A program made the position numbers and the translations under genes. A stretch of DNA of 41,416 nucleotides from Candidatus Mediterraneibacter intestinavium. GTDB lineage: Bacteria > Bacillota > Clostridia > Lachnospirales > Lachnospiraceae. The notes under the pieces were generated by a model. It did no database searches. It was not told the DNA's origin and saw only the letters and a list, made by a program, of their open reading frames with translations. The stretch lies in the NCBI GenBank assembly GCA_019119205.1, contig DWXK01000010.1, forward strand, positions 1 to 41,416. The letters are read 5' to 3'. Below, piece by piece: positions 26,401 through 34,417 of this stretch (position 1 is the first letter of the stretch; every line of letters starts with the position of its first letter).

Positions 26401-27969
26401 ATCGAGGATCTGGCGCAGCTGATCTATGACTGCAAGAATGCGAACAAAGATGCCCGGATCTCGGTGAAACTGGTCTCTGAAGCAGGCGTTGGAACCGTCG
26501 CGGCAGGTGTTGCGAAAGCGGGGGCGGGACTTATCCTGATCTCCGGATACGACGGAGGGACAGGAGCTGCTCCGAGGAGTTCCATCCAGAACGCAGGTCT
26601 TCCCTGGGAGCTGGGACTTGCCGAGACGCATCAGACTCTGATCCAGAACGGGCTGAGAGAGAGGGTGCGCATCGAGACAGACGGCAAGCTCATGAGCGGG
26701 CGGGATGTTGCCATCGCGGCGCTCTTAGGGGCAGAGGAGTTCGGATTCGCGACGGCTCCGCTGGTGACCATGGGATGCGTCATGATGCGTGTCTGCAACC
26801 TGGATACCTGCCCGGTTGGTGTGGCGACGCAGAACCCGGAACTGAGAAAACGGTTTACAGGAAAACCGGAGTATGTGATCAACTTCATGCGTTTTATCGC
26901 GCAGGAACTCAGGGAGTATATGGCGAAACTGGGCGTGCGCACTGTGGATGAACTGGTGGGGCGCACAGATCTTTTGAAAGTAAAAGAGGATCCTACATCC
27001 AGCCGTGCGGCGACGCTGGATCTGAGCAGCGTGCTGTACAATCCGTATGCGAAAGAGAAGAAAGGAAGGATCTTTGATCCGAAGAAAGTCTACGACTTTG
27101 AGCTGGAGAAGACGCTGGATGAGAAGGTCCTTGTAAAACAGCTCCTTCCGGCTCTTGAAAAAGGGCAGAAGAGGAGTATCGAGGTGGATGTGACCAACAC
27201 AGACCGTACCTTCGGAACTATCTTCGGCTCTGAGATCACAAGAAGATATCCGGAAGGGCTTCCGGAAGACAGCTTTGTGATCCAGTGTAAGGGCGCAGGC
27301 GGACAGAGCTTCGGAGCGTTCATTCCCAAGGGGCTGACCCTGGAACTGACCGGAGACAGTAACGATTACTTCGGGAAAGGGCTCTCAGGAGGAAAACTTG
27401 TGGTATGCCCTCCAAACGGGACAAAGTTTAAATCTGATGAAAACATTATAATAGGAAACGTTGCGTTCTACGGAGCGACCAGCGGCAAGGCGTTCATCGG
27501 CGGTGTGGCAGGAGAAAGGTTCTGCGTGCGCAACTCCGGTGTAAGGGCAGTCGTGGAGGGAGTCGGCGACCATGGATGCGAGTACATGACCGGCGGATGC
27601 GTGGTCGTGCTCGGACAGGTTGGAAAGAACTTCGCGGCAGGAATGAGCGGCGGTATCGCGTATGTGCTTGACATGGACAGCCGGCTGTATATGAAGGTCA
27701 ACAAAGCGATGGTCAATATTGAGCGTGTGACAGACAAGTATGATGTCCAGGAGTTAAAGAGCATGATCCAGGAGCACGTCTCCTACACGAATTCAGAAGT
27801 CGGAAAGAAGATCCTCGATCATTTTGACGATTATCTTCCGAAGTTTAAAAAGATCATTCCGGAAGATTATGAGAGGATGATGGCTGCGATCAACCAGATG
27901 GAAGAAAAAGGTCTGAGCCGGGAACGGGCGAAGATCGAAGCGTTCAACAAGATCAAAAACGGAAGATAG
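23437..27969 (+). CDS. gltB: Glutamate synthase, large subunit
   Basis: 1510 residues, the full length of the large subunit. It makes two glutamates from glutamine and 2-oxoglutarate with GltD. The glutaminase domain begins with Cys21 in HDNCGIGAIV after a 20-residue pro-peptide that would be removed to free the N-terminal cysteine. The FMN-binding synthase domain follows (GAMSYGSISKEAHETLA, GAKPGEGGHLPGGKV, SGYDGGTGAAP). The 3Fe-4S cluster ligands are Cys1114, Cys1120 and Cys1125 in CVMMRVCNLDTC. The C-terminal GXGXG beta-helix carries GGQSFGAF, GDSNDYFGKGLSGG and GAT-type repeats. GAAAGGACAGCGACTT precedes the ATG. gltD follows after 12 bp. Probably CodY-regulated through the two upstream palindromes. 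Confidence 0.98.
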   Translation: MRNENECPQGLYRESFEHDNCGIGAIVNIKGRKSHSTVAGALEIVEHLEHRAGKDAEGKTGDGVGILLQVSHKFFSKVCQPLGISLGGERDYGVGMFFLPQDELKRNQAKKIFEVIVKKEGLNFLGWREVPIHPDILGKTAVDCMPCIMQAFIERPKKVAKGLPFDRRLYIVRRIFEQSSDDTYVVSLSSRTIVYKGMFLVGQLRLFFEDLQDEDFESAIAMVHSRFSTNTAPSWQRAHPNRFIVHNGEINTIRGNADKMRAREETMESGALKGELHKVLPAINTSGSDSAMLDNALEFMVMSGMELPLAVMIAIPEPWVNNRSMSQNKKDFYQYYATMMEPWDGPASILFSDGDVMGAVLDRNGLRPSRYYITDDDNLILSSEVGVLDIDPGKILVKERLHPGKMLLVDTVAGRVIGDEELKEKYANEEPYGEWLDRNLIELKDLKIPNKDIPKYTKEECTRLQKAFGYAYEDVKTSILTMAKNGGEGIAAMGIDIPLAVLSRKRQPLFGYFKQLFAQVTNPPIDSIREEIVTSTTIYVGRDGNLLEKKEENCKMLRVNNPILTNTDLLKIKNMNVEGFKVAEIPITYYKNTSLEKAIEYLFIEVDRVIREGANILILTDRDVDEYHVAIPSLLAVSGLQQHLVRTKKRTSVAMILESGEPREVHHFATLLGYGACAINPYLAHESIRQLIDARLLHKDYYAAVDDYNSAVLHGIVKIASKMGISTIQSYQGAKIFEAIGLKEEFINRYFTDTVSRVGGIGIEEIAEDYTAFHTEAFDPLGLDGDMTLDSLGRHKYKRGGEEHLYNPQTIHMLQQSTRRGDYDMFKQYTHMVDEEGKKINLRGQLDFNYPKKGVPIEEVESVDSIVTRFKTGAMSYGSISKEAHETLAIAMNTLHGKSNSGEGGEEIERLGTNRSSAIKQVASGRFGVTSRYLVSAREIQIKMAQGAKPGEGGHLPGGKVYPWIANTRHSTPGVSLISPPPHHDIYSIEDLAQLIYDCKNANKDARISVKLVSEAGVGTVAAGVAKAGAGLILISGYDGGTGAAPRSSIQNAGLPWELGLAETHQTLIQNGLRERVRIETDGKLMSGRDVAIAALLGAEEFGFATAPLVTMGCVMMRVCNLDTCPVGVATQNPELRKRFTGKPEYVINFMRFIAQELREYMAKLGVRTVDELVGRTDLLKVKEDPTSSRAATLDLSSVLYNPYAKEKKGRIFDPKKVYDFELEKTLDEKVLVKQLLPALEKGQKRSIEVDVTNTDRTFGTIFGSEITRRYPEGLPEDSFVIQCKGAGGQSFGAFIPKGLTLELTGDSNDYFGKGLSGGKLVVCPPNGTKFKSDENIIIGNVAFYGATSGKAFIGGVAGERFCVRNSGVRAVVEGVGDHGCEYMTGGCVVVLGQVGKNFAAGMSGGIAYVLDMDSRLYMKVNKAMVNIERVTDKYDVQELKSMIQEHVSYTNSEVGKKILDHFDDYLPKFKKIIPEDYERMMAAINQMEEKGLSRERAKIEAFNKIKNGR

Positions 27970-27981
27970 GAGGCGTTAAAA

Positions 27982-29481
27982 GTGGGAAAACCAACAGGAT
28001 TTATGGATTATGCAAGACAGGATAAGACGGCGGAACAGCCCCTTGAGCGGATCAAGCATTTCAATGAGTTCCATACGCCCCTGTCAAAAGAGGAACAGGA
28101 ACTCCAGGGAGCGCGCTGCATGGCGTGCGGCGTTCCTTTCTGCCAGTCGGGGCTGAACCTGATGGGGATGGCGAGCGGATGTCCCCTTCACAACCTGGTC
28201 CCGGAGTGGAATGATCTGATCTACAACGGCAACTGGGAGGAGGCATACTATCGTCTGGCTAAGACGAACAATTTTCCGGAGTTTACTTCGAGAGTATGTC
28301 CGGCGCTGTGCGAGAATGCGTGTACCTGCGGGCTGAATCAGGATGCGGTAGCGTCAAAGAGCAACGAGTATGCGATCATTGAAAATGCGTATGAGATGGG
28401 TTACGCGAAAGCGAGACCGCCGAAAGTGCGCACGGGAAAGAAAGTGGCGGTGATCGGTTCCGGTCCTTCCGGGCTTGCGGCTGCGGATCTTCTCAACCGG
28501 AGGGGACATTCGGTGACGGTGTTTGAGAGAGAAGATAAAGTGGGCGGACTGCTCCGGTATGGGATCCCGAACATGAAGCTGGAGAAGCAGGTCATCGACC
28601 GGAAAGTCTCCATCCTCGAGGAAGAAGGAGTGGAGTTTAAGACCGGATGTAATGTGGGAAAAGATGTGAAAGCAGCCCAGATCCTGAAAGAATACGACCG
28701 TGTCGTGCTCGCCTGCGGCGCGTCAAACCCGAGGGATATCAAGGCACCGGGGAGAGATGCGGAAGGAATCTATTTCGCAGTGGATTTCCTGAAGTCTACG
28801 ACGAAGGCGCTGTGGGCGAACGACATGAAGCTGAAAGACGGGACCTATGTCTCTGCGAAAGGGAAGAAGGTCATCGTCATCGGCGGAGGTGACACAGGGA
28901 ACGACTGTGTCGGCACATCGATCCGTCACGGGGCAAAGTCCGTGACTCAGCTTGAGATGATGCCGAAGGCTCCGGATACGAGGAGCGAGACGAACCCATG
29001 GCCGGAGTGGCCCAGGGTGTGCAAGACCGATTACGGTCAGCAGGAGGCGATCGCGGTGTTCGGCAGCGATCCACGCGTTTACACGACGACGGTGAAGGAG
29101 TTCATTAAAGATAAGAAAGGAAAGCTGTGCAAGGCAGTCCTGGTGAAGCTGGAGAGCAAAAAGAATGAAAAGACAGGCAGGATGATGATGGCAGAGATCC
29201 CGGGCAGCGAATATACCGTCGATGTGGATCTGGTGCTCATCGCGGCAGGCTTTCTTGGAAGCGAGAGTTATGTCACCAAAGCCTTTGGTGTGGAGGTCAA
29301 TGAGAGGACGAATGTAAAGACAGAACCCGGACTTCATGCGACAAATATAAAGAATGTTTTTGTCACAGGCGACATGCACAGGGGGCAGTCCCTTGTAGTC
29401 TGGGCGATCCGTGAGGGCAGGGAGGCTGCGAAAGAAGTCGACGAGAGCCTGATGGGATATACAAACCTGTCTATCCAGTAG
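27982..29481 (+). CDS. gltD: Glutamate synthase, small subunit (NADPH-dependent)
   Basis: 499 residues. The N-terminus binds 4Fe-4S clusters (RCMACGVPFCQSG, SGCPLHN, RVCPALCENACTCG). An FAD-binding motif VIGSGPSGLAAADLLNRRG is near residue 155, the NAD(P)H-binding motif is VIGGGDTGNDC, and the C-terminal FAD contact is VFVTGDMHRGQSLVVWAI. It passes electrons from NAD(P)H to GltB. The start is GTG at 27982, with AGGAGGCG 7 nt upstream. It is cotranscribed with gltB. Confidence 0.97.
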   Translation: MGKPTGFMDYARQDKTAEQPLERIKHFNEFHTPLSKEEQELQGARCMACGVPFCQSGLNLMGMASGCPLHNLVPEWNDLIYNGNWEEAYYRLAKTNNFPEFTSRVCPALCENACTCGLNQDAVASKSNEYAIIENAYEMGYAKARPPKVRTGKKVAVIGSGPSGLAAADLLNRRGHSVTVFEREDKVGGLLRYGIPNMKLEKQVIDRKVSILEEEGVEFKTGCNVGKDVKAAQILKEYDRVVLACGASNPRDIKAPGRDAEGIYFAVDFLKSTTKALWANDMKLKDGTYVSAKGKKVIVIGGGDTGNDCVGTSIRHGAKSVTQLEMMPKAPDTRSETNPWPEWPRVCKTDYGQQEAIAVFGSDPRVYTTTVKEFIKDKKGKLCKAVLVKLESKKNEKTGRMMMAEIPGSEYTVDVDLVLIAAGFLGSESYVTKAFGVEVNERTNVKTEPGLHATNIKNVFVTGDMHRGQSLVVWAIREGREAAKEVDESLMGYTNLSIQ

Positions 29482-29502
29482 AAAATTGAGAGAAAATGTG
29501 GA

Positions 29503-29541
29503 AAAGATCCGGGATCCATACGATGATGCCGGATCTTTCCT
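29503..29541 (+). terminator. Probable terminator of gltBD
   Basis: AAAGATCCGG (29503-29512) pairs with CCGGATCTTT (29529-29538). The tail is only CCTT, so efficiency is uncertain. Confidence 0.55.
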
Positions 29542-29630
29542 TATCTGAAAAGGGGAAGGGCGTGTCAGGGGCGGTCTTTGCATGCAGAAACAGGAACAGA
29601 GAATGGTATTGTTTCGTGAAAATTGTGAAA

Positions 29631-29658
29631 TGTTACGAAAATGTTAAAAATATGTTGA
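29631..29658 (+). promoter_or_regulatory. WalR-type (YycF) binding site
   Basis: TGTTAC-N5-TGTTAA (29631-29647) fits TGTWAH-N5-TGTWAH exactly. A third copy, TGTTGA (29653-29658), continues the 11-bp phasing with one mismatch and overlaps the -35. Confidence 0.6.
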
Positions 29659-29683
29659 TATTTCCGCAGATTTTTATTATACT
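29655..29683 (+). promoter_or_regulatory. Promoter of the NlpC/P60 hydrolase
   Basis: TTGATA (29655-29660), 17 bp, TATACT (29678-29683), directly after the WalR-type site, in an activating position. Confidence 0.7.
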
Positions 29684-29826
29684 TTATTACATATCGTGAA
29701 ACTGTAGCATTGTGTCTCTGCAAAGTGTGCTTTTTTGCGTTTTTATGTTGAAAAAGCCTGGGCTTTGCTGTATGATAAAGCATATATGTGGGGACATGAA
29801 TAATAAATATAAGGATTGGTGGAAAA

Positions 29827-30951
29827 ATGAAGTTGAAAAAAGTCGCAAGCATGTTTTTGGCAGCAATGCTTACCTGTTCACTCAGTGTCACGCCTGTCTT
29901 TGCGGACGAGGTGTCTGACCTGAAAGAGCAGAAGGCAGAAGCCCAGAGCGAGATGAACAGCCTTCAATCGCAGCTGAACACTTTGATGAACAAGATGTCC
30001 GATCTGGAGAACGAACTGATCCAGACGGGCGAGGAGATCGCAAAGACAGAAGAGGATCTGAAAGCCGCGGAGGAAGATCAGGAACAGCAGTATGAAGCAA
30101 TGAAGCTCCGTATCAAATATATGTATGAAGAGGGAAGCGGCTCGGCAGCTCTGGAGAAGGTACTCACTTCCGGCGATATGAGCAGCATGCTCAGCCAGGC
30201 TGAATATTCCCAGCAGGTACATAGTTATGACAGAGAGAAGCTGAACGAGTATATCGCGACGACAGAAAAGATAGAAGAACTGAAGACGTCGCTTGAGGAG
30301 AAGCAGGATGATCTGGAAGCGACCCAGGTAGAATTTGAGGCGCAGCAGAGCGAACTGAACACGACGATCAGTGAGAAGAGCGAAGAGATCAGCAATCTTG
30401 ACGGCATGATCCAGGAGGCTGCAAGGAAAGCGGCTGAGGAAGCGGCACGCAAGAAGGCTGAGGAAGAGGCAAAGAGAAAACAGGAAGAAGAGAGAGCCGC
30501 TCAGGAAGCGGCACAGGATACCGGCGGCGGAAGTTCAAATGAAACGACGACTGTTGAAGAAGATTATGAAGACGCGTCCGGAGGCGGTGAAAGCAGCGGA
30601 GGCGGCGGAAGTTCGGAACCGTCTTACAGCGAGAGCACAGGAAATGCGATCGTTGACCGTGCCTACAACTGTCTGGGAGCGGATTATGTGTGGGGCGCAT
30701 GCAGCCCGGGAGCATTTGACTGTTCCGGACTTGTAAGCTACTGTCTGACAGGTTCTTACTCCCGCATTGGTACAAGCTCTACATTCCTTGGATGGTCCAG
30801 AGTGAGCAATCCGCAGCCCGGTGATGTGTGCGCCGGAGTCGGTCACTGCGGTATCTACATAGGAAACGGACAGATGATCCATGCAGCGACAGAGGGCGTG
30901 GGCGTTATCATCGGACCGGTACAGAGCGGAATGGTATATGTCCGTGCATAG
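29827..30951 (+). CDS. Secreted coiled-coil NlpC/P60 peptidoglycan endopeptidase (CwlO/PcsB-like)
   Basis: 374 residues. A Sec signal peptide with a likely cut after TPVFA (residue 26) is followed by a long coiled coil (about 30-230) with an Ala/Glu/Lys-rich end, a Gly/Ser/Thr linker (about 235-268) and a C-terminal NlpC/P60 domain. The catalytic residues are Cys299 in DCSGLV, His340 in GHCGIYIG and His352 in MIHAA. Such enzymes cut D-Glu-mDAP type bonds. In B. subtilis CwlO and in streptococcal PcsB the coiled coil is the target of FtsEX control. The upstream WalR-type repeat fits that family. It ends in a strong terminator. Confidence 0.93.
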   Translation: MKLKKVASMFLAAMLTCSLSVTPVFADEVSDLKEQKAEAQSEMNSLQSQLNTLMNKMSDLENELIQTGEEIAKTEEDLKAAEEDQEQQYEAMKLRIKYMYEEGSGSAALEKVLTSGDMSSMLSQAEYSQQVHSYDREKLNEYIATTEKIEELKTSLEEKQDDLEATQVEFEAQQSELNTTISEKSEEISNLDGMIQEAARKAAEEAARKKAEEEAKRKQEEERAAQEAAQDTGGGSSNETTTVEEDYEDASGGGESSGGGGSSEPSYSESTGNAIVDRAYNCLGADYVWGACSPGAFDCSGLVSYCLTGSYSRIGTSSTFLGWSRVSNPQPGDVCAGVGHCGIYIGNGQMIHAATEGVGVIIGPVQSGMVYVRA

Positions 30952-30977
30952 TGAAAATGAATAACAGTGAGAAATTT

Positions 30978-31007
30978 GGAAACCTGCCAGTGGCAGGTTT
31001 CCTTTAT
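30978..31007 (+). terminator. Intrinsic terminator of the NlpC/P60 gene
   Basis: GGAAACCTGCC-AGT-GGCAGGTTTCC followed by TTTATT. Confidence 0.85.
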
Positions 31008-31014
31008 TGAAAGA

Positions 31015-31053
31015 AAAAAGAGCTTCTGTAGTGAGTGAATACAGAGGCTCTTT
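31015..31053 (-). terminator. Terminator of the glyoxalase gene
   Basis: On the minus strand AAAGAGCCTCTGTA pairs with TACAGAAGCTCTTT with one mismatch and is followed by a T-run. Confidence 0.75.
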
Positions 31054-31105
31054 CCGGCTCCGGATTTTAAAGATGTGGTATTTCTGTTTCAGAGTGTATT
31101 TTCAG

Positions 31106-31477
31106 TCATAAAGAGGAAGGAACGATCTCCAGCCAGTATCCGTCCGGATCTTCAATAAAGTAGATCCCCATTGCAGGATTTTCAAAACAGACACATCCCA
31201 TTTCCTTGTGTTTTTTGAAAGCTGCGTCAAAGTCATCGGCAGTAAATGCAAGATGGATCTCGTTGTCCCCCAGGTTGTACGGGCGGTCCCAGTCTCTGAG
31301 CCAGGTGAGCTCAAGGAGATGGGGCGTCGTGCCGTCTCCGAGGTATACAAGCTTAAAGCTTCCGTCTTTGGCGTCTTTTGTGCGGGTCACGGTCAGTCCC
31401 AGCGCTTCTTTATAGAATGCGAGAGATTTCTCAAGATCATATACATTCAGATTGTTGTGTGCAAAAGTAAATTTCAT
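31106..31477 (-). CDS. gloA: Glyoxalase I family protein (lactoylglutathione lyase-like)
   Basis: 123 residues, a two-module VOC fold. The four metal ligands of bacterial glyoxalase I are at the expected places: His7 (FAHNNL), Glu56 (HLLELTW), His75 (NEIHLAF) and Glu117 (YWLEIVP). It would convert the hemithioacetal of methylglyoxal and a thiol. Glutathione is not usual in clostridia, so the real thiol is open. GGAGGTTCACC precedes the ATG. A perfect 13-bp palindrome GGATATCATATCC (31518-31530) lies in its promoter region. It diverges from rpsB. Confidence 0.85.
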   Translation of the reverse strand: MKFTFAHNNLNVYDLEKSLAFYKEALGLTVTRTKDAKDGSFKLVYLGDGTTPHLLELTWLRDWDRPYNLGDNEIHLAFTADDFDAAFKKHKEMGCVCFENPAMGIYFIEDPDGYWLEIVPSSL

Positions 31478-31555
31478 GGTGAACCTCCATTATAAAATGA
31501 TATTTTCTGCAGTGTCAGGATATCATATCCGCCAGGCACATTACAAGAAAAATTC

Positions 31556-31584
31556 TTGCAAAGCCCATATTTCTGTGATATACT
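31556..31584 (+). promoter_or_regulatory. rpsB-tsf promoter
   Basis: TTGCAA (31556-31561), 17 bp, TATACT (31579-31584) with an extended TGA. Confidence 0.75.
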
Positions 31585-31604
31585 ACAAACGTTGCAAAAA
31601 AACA

Positions 31605-31675
31605 CGTATGTGGATCCTTCTGATGGTGCCTAAGCCGCACACAGCGGACGGTCTCAGAGGAGAAGAAAGCATACG
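31605..31675 (+). promoter_or_regulatory. Structured rpsB leader, candidate autoregulatory element
   Basis: Three nested stems can be drawn: outer CGTATG/CATACG (31605-31610/31670-31675), middle TCTGA/TCAGA (31619-31623/31654-31658) extended by U-G and C-G pairs, and inner CCGC-ACACA-GCGG (31635-31647). It ends 15 nt before the ribosome binding site. Ribosomal protein leaders often bind their own protein (S2 here); no match to a named family is claimed. Confidence 0.5.
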
Positions 31676-31705
31676 GAAGAAGAAAACCAAATGGAGGAAA
31701 GAAAC

Positions 31706-32464
31706 ATGAGTGTTATTTCAATGAAGCAGTTACTTGAAGCAGGTGTTCACTTCGGACATCAGACAAGAAGATGGAACCCGAAAATGGCTCCGTACATCTA
31801 CACAGAGAGAAACGGTATCTACATCATCGACCTGCAGAAATCTGTAGGAATGGTTGACGATGCATACAAAGCTGTTTCCGATATCGCTGCAGAGGGCGGC
31901 ACGATCCTGTTCGTGGGAACAAAGAAACAGGCTCAGGATGCGATCAAGGCTGAGGCAGAGCGCTGCGGTATGTTCTATGTAAATGAGAGATGGCTGGGCG
32001 GTATGCTCACAAACTTCAAGACGATCCAGAGCCGTGTAAAACGTCTCAAAGAGATCGAGGCGATGTCAGAGGACGGAACATTTGATGTTCTTCCGAAGAA
32101 AGAAGTTATCGCGCTGAAGAAAGAGTGGGCTAAACTTGAGAAGAACCTTGGCGGAATCAAAGAGATGAAGAGACTGCCGGATGCGATCTTCGTTGTTGAC
32201 CCGAAGAAAGAGAGAATCTGTGTTCAGGAAGCTCATACACTTGGCATCACACTGATCGGTATCTGTGATACAAACTGTGATCCGGAAGAACTGGATTACG
32301 TGATCCCGGGTAACGACGATGCGATCAGAGCCGTTAAGCTCATCGTTTCCAAGATGGCAGACGCTGTTATCGAGGCAAACCAGGGTGCGACAGGCGAGGA
32401 AGAGTATTACGACGAGGAAGCTGTGGAAGCAGCAGAGGAAGCTGAAGAGGCTGTAGAAGAGTAA
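31706..32464 (+). CDS. rpsB: 30S ribosomal protein S2
   Basis: 252 residues from ATG 31706 ([19 protein letters not shown]), with GGAGGAAAGAAAC upstream; the ATG at 31691 is inside the ribosome binding site region. Family signatures are [28 protein letters not shown] and the loop [20 protein letters not shown]. The tail after residue 230 is very acidic and Ala/Glu rich, common in Firmicutes S2. It is first in the rpsB-tsf operon, with 26 bp to tsf. Confidence 0.98.
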   Translation: MSVISMKQLLEAGVHFGHQTRRWNPKMAPYIYTERNGIYIIDLQKSVGMVDDAYKAVSDIAAEGGTILFVGTKKQAQDAIKAEAERCGMFYVNERWLGGMLTNFKTIQSRVKRLKEIEAMSEDGTFDVLPKKEVIALKKEWAKLEKNLGGIKEMKRLPDAIFVVDPKKERICVQEAHTLGITLIGICDTNCDPEELDYVIPGNDDAIRAVKLIVSKMADAVIEANQGATGEEEYYDEEAVEAAEEAEEAVEE

Positions 32465-32490
32465 TCACTTATTTAATGGAGGAATTTATC

Positions 32491-33414
32491 ATGGCAATCA
32501 CAGCAGGAATGGTAAAAGAATTAAGAGAAATGACAGGCGCAGGCATGATGGACTGCAAGAAAGCTCTTACAGAGACAAACGGCGATATGGACGCTGCAGT
32601 TGAGTTCCTGAGAAAGAACGGACAGGCTAAAGCAGAGAAGAAAGCCGGAAGGATCGCAGCAGAGGGTATCGTTAAGACTGTTGTTAAAGATGATAAGGTA
32701 GCAGCGATCGTTGAGGTTAACTCCGAGACAGACTTCGTTGCAAAGAACGATGAGTTCCAGGGATTTGTAGAGGCTGTTGTAAATCAGGTAGTTGATTCTG
32801 ATGCAGCTGACATGGATGCGTTCATGGCAGAGGCATGGGCAGCAGATACATCCAAGACTGTAAAAGATGCTCTTGTTGAGAAGATCGCAGTGATCGGTGA
32901 GAACCTGAACATCAGAAGATTCGAGAGAGTGAACGCTGAGAACGGATGCGTTGTATCCTACATCCATGGCGGCGGACGTATCGGTGTCCTTGTTGTTGCT
33001 GATACAGATGTTGTGAACGACGAGATCAAGACCTGCCTGAAGAACGTAGCTATGCAGGTTGCAGCTATGTCTCCGAAATATGTATCACGCGATGAGGTTT
33101 CTCAGGACTTCCTTGACCACGAGAAAGAGATCCTCCTTGCTCAGGCTAAGCAGGAGAACCCGGAGAAGCCGGACAACATCATCGAGAAGATGATCATCGG
33201 ACGTCTCAACAAAGAGATGAAAGAGATCTGCCTGCTGGATCAGGTATATGTTCAGGACAGCGACCTCACAGTTGCAAAATATGTTGATAAGGTTGCAAAA
33301 GAGAACAATGCAAATGTTACAGTCAAGAAGTTTATCCGCTTCGAGACAGGCGAAGGAATCGAGAAAAAACAGGAGAACTTTGCTGAGGAAGTAGCGGCGC
33401 AGATGAACGCATAA
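32491..33414 (+). CDS. tsf: Elongation factor Ts
   Basis: 307 residues from ATG 32491 (MAITAGMVKELREMTGAGM), preceded by GGAGG at the right distance; the frame upstream to 32476 is a leader read-through. The N-terminal UBA-like domain carries MTGAGMMDCKKAL, and the EF-Tu contact region carries NSETDFVAKNDEF. It exchanges GDP on EF-Tu. A terminator follows. Confidence 0.98.
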   Translation: MAITAGMVKELREMTGAGMMDCKKALTETNGDMDAAVEFLRKNGQAKAEKKAGRIAAEGIVKTVVKDDKVAAIVEVNSETDFVAKNDEFQGFVEAVVNQVVDSDAADMDAFMAEAWAADTSKTVKDALVEKIAVIGENLNIRRFERVNAENGCVVSYIHGGGRIGVLVVADTDVVNDEIKTCLKNVAMQVAAMSPKYVSRDEVSQDFLDHEKEILLAQAKQENPEKPDNIIEKMIIGRLNKEMKEICLLDQVYVQDSDLTVAKYVDKVAKENNANVTVKKFIRFETGEGIEKKQENFAEEVAAQMNA

Positions 33415-33441
33415 GCGCTGGATCGATCATTATGAATGAAG

Positions 33442-33485
33442 AAACCCCTGTAAATGACAACAGATGCCATTTACAGGGGTTTTTG
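33442..33485 (+). terminator. Intrinsic terminator of rpsB-tsf
   Basis: AAACCCCTGTAAATG pairs with CATTTACAGGGGTTT around an 11-nt loop and is followed by TT. Confidence 0.88.
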
Positions 33486-33567
33486 CAATAAGTTTGCAAT
33501 GAAGGAGTCTTGTCTGTTCGTTTGCTGAAATTGTATATGGTTCGGCTATATACATAAGGACCTTGAC

Positions 33568-34215
33568 TCATAATACATACTTATCCGCATTTATCATTTT
33601 TGTCTCAGACAGGTTCAGCAGAACTCCGAGCATGCCCCGCGGCTCTCCGTTCTCTTCCCGGCTGCCGATCTGAGCAACGTTTGTGCTCTTCAGCTGGACG
33701 GCGGCTTTCTGCTCCTCTGTACAGTCCACCCGGGCGCAGTTCATGATATCCACATGGTCAAGGATTCCCCGGGGAGGAACATCTTCCCGGATTGTCAGGA
33801 CAGCACAGTTACGGACGAGAAGACCTTCGGGGGAGGCGTCAAGGGCCACCTTATCCAGAACGACCCGCGGACGGTTCTCCAGGACCCTTCGATTCTCTTT
33901 TTTAATGATCTCAACAAGACCGCATTGTGCATCGACCCGGCGGAAGTCTTCTTTCAGTTCTTCAGCTACATACAGGGTCCCTGCTACATACAGTTTCTCC
34001 AGGCTGGGGAGAAGCGGAGCGCTCTCCTCTGTCAGTGTCAGATTCCCCCGTATGAAGAGGCGGTTCCCGTATCGTGCCAGCAGTTTTTCGTCAAGTTCTG
34101 TATCTTCTCCGACAAAAGCGTATCCGTCAGGGATCACTTCCATGGAGGCAGTCTCGTCAAAAAGTCCCAGTGCGTCTGCCGCTTTTTCTTCTGGCACAAA
34201 GAAACGGGGAGACAC
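33568..34215 (-). CDS. Unknown protein with beta-rich repeats; start probably damaged
   Basis: The frame gives 215 residues from GTG 34215. I do not recognise a family. The body has repeated short hydrophobic segments between charged turns (NRLFIRGNLTLTEES, LEKLYVAGTLYVAEEL, LLVRNCAVLTIREDV), like a beta-solenoid or bactofilin-like fold. No signal peptide or membrane segment. The GTG has no ribosome binding site. A perfect one (AAAGGAG, 8 nt, ATG at 34243) lies upstream but in another frame: it reads MLEQFYKDCR and would join this frame if one base were removed. Either the gene carries a one-base frameshift or the start is wrong. It diverges from the LysR gene. Confidence 0.6.
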   Translation of the reverse strand: MSPRFFVPEEKAADALGLFDETASMEVIPDGYAFVGEDTELDEKLLARYGNRLFIRGNLTLTEESAPLLPSLEKLYVAGTLYVAEELKEDFRRVDAQCGLVEIIKKENRRVLENRPRVVLDKVALDASPEGLLVRNCAVLTIREDVPPRGILDHVDIMNCARVDCTEEQKAAVQLKSTNVAQIGSREENGEPRGMLGVLLNLSETKMINADKYVL

Positions 34216-34347
34216 GGCAGTCTTTATAAAACTGTTCCAACATTATATTTTCTCCTTTGGATATGTGAGATCAGAAAACAGGAGCAGCGCTGCATGCTGA
34301 TCTTGATCTTCTGTTATTATAACGTTTGAGAAGAGGAAAGTGTTGAA

Positions 34348-34383
34348 AGAAATCTTGATTTCTAAATCGTGCGGGGATAATAT
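34348..34383 (+). promoter_or_regulatory. LysR gene promoter with overlapping inverted repeat
   Basis: TTGATT (34355-34360), 17 bp, TAATAT (34378-34383). The repeat AGAAATC-TT-GATTTCT (34348-34363) covers the -35, a likely autoregulatory site. Confidence 0.5.
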
Positions 34384-34417
34384 AGTAACATCAGACCAGA
34401 AGAAAAGGGCAGGAAGA

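Larger units (their letters stand above)
29482..29826. other. Intergenic region between gltD and the NlpC/P60 hydrolase
   Basis: It holds a gltD terminator-like hairpin, a WalR-type repeat, a promoter at 29655-29683, and a leader of about 135 nt. That leader contains a weak stem GCAAA...TTTGC followed by GTTTTT (29720-29744) and AAAGC-CTGG-GCTTT (about 29753), which could attenuate transcription. Confidence 0.6.
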
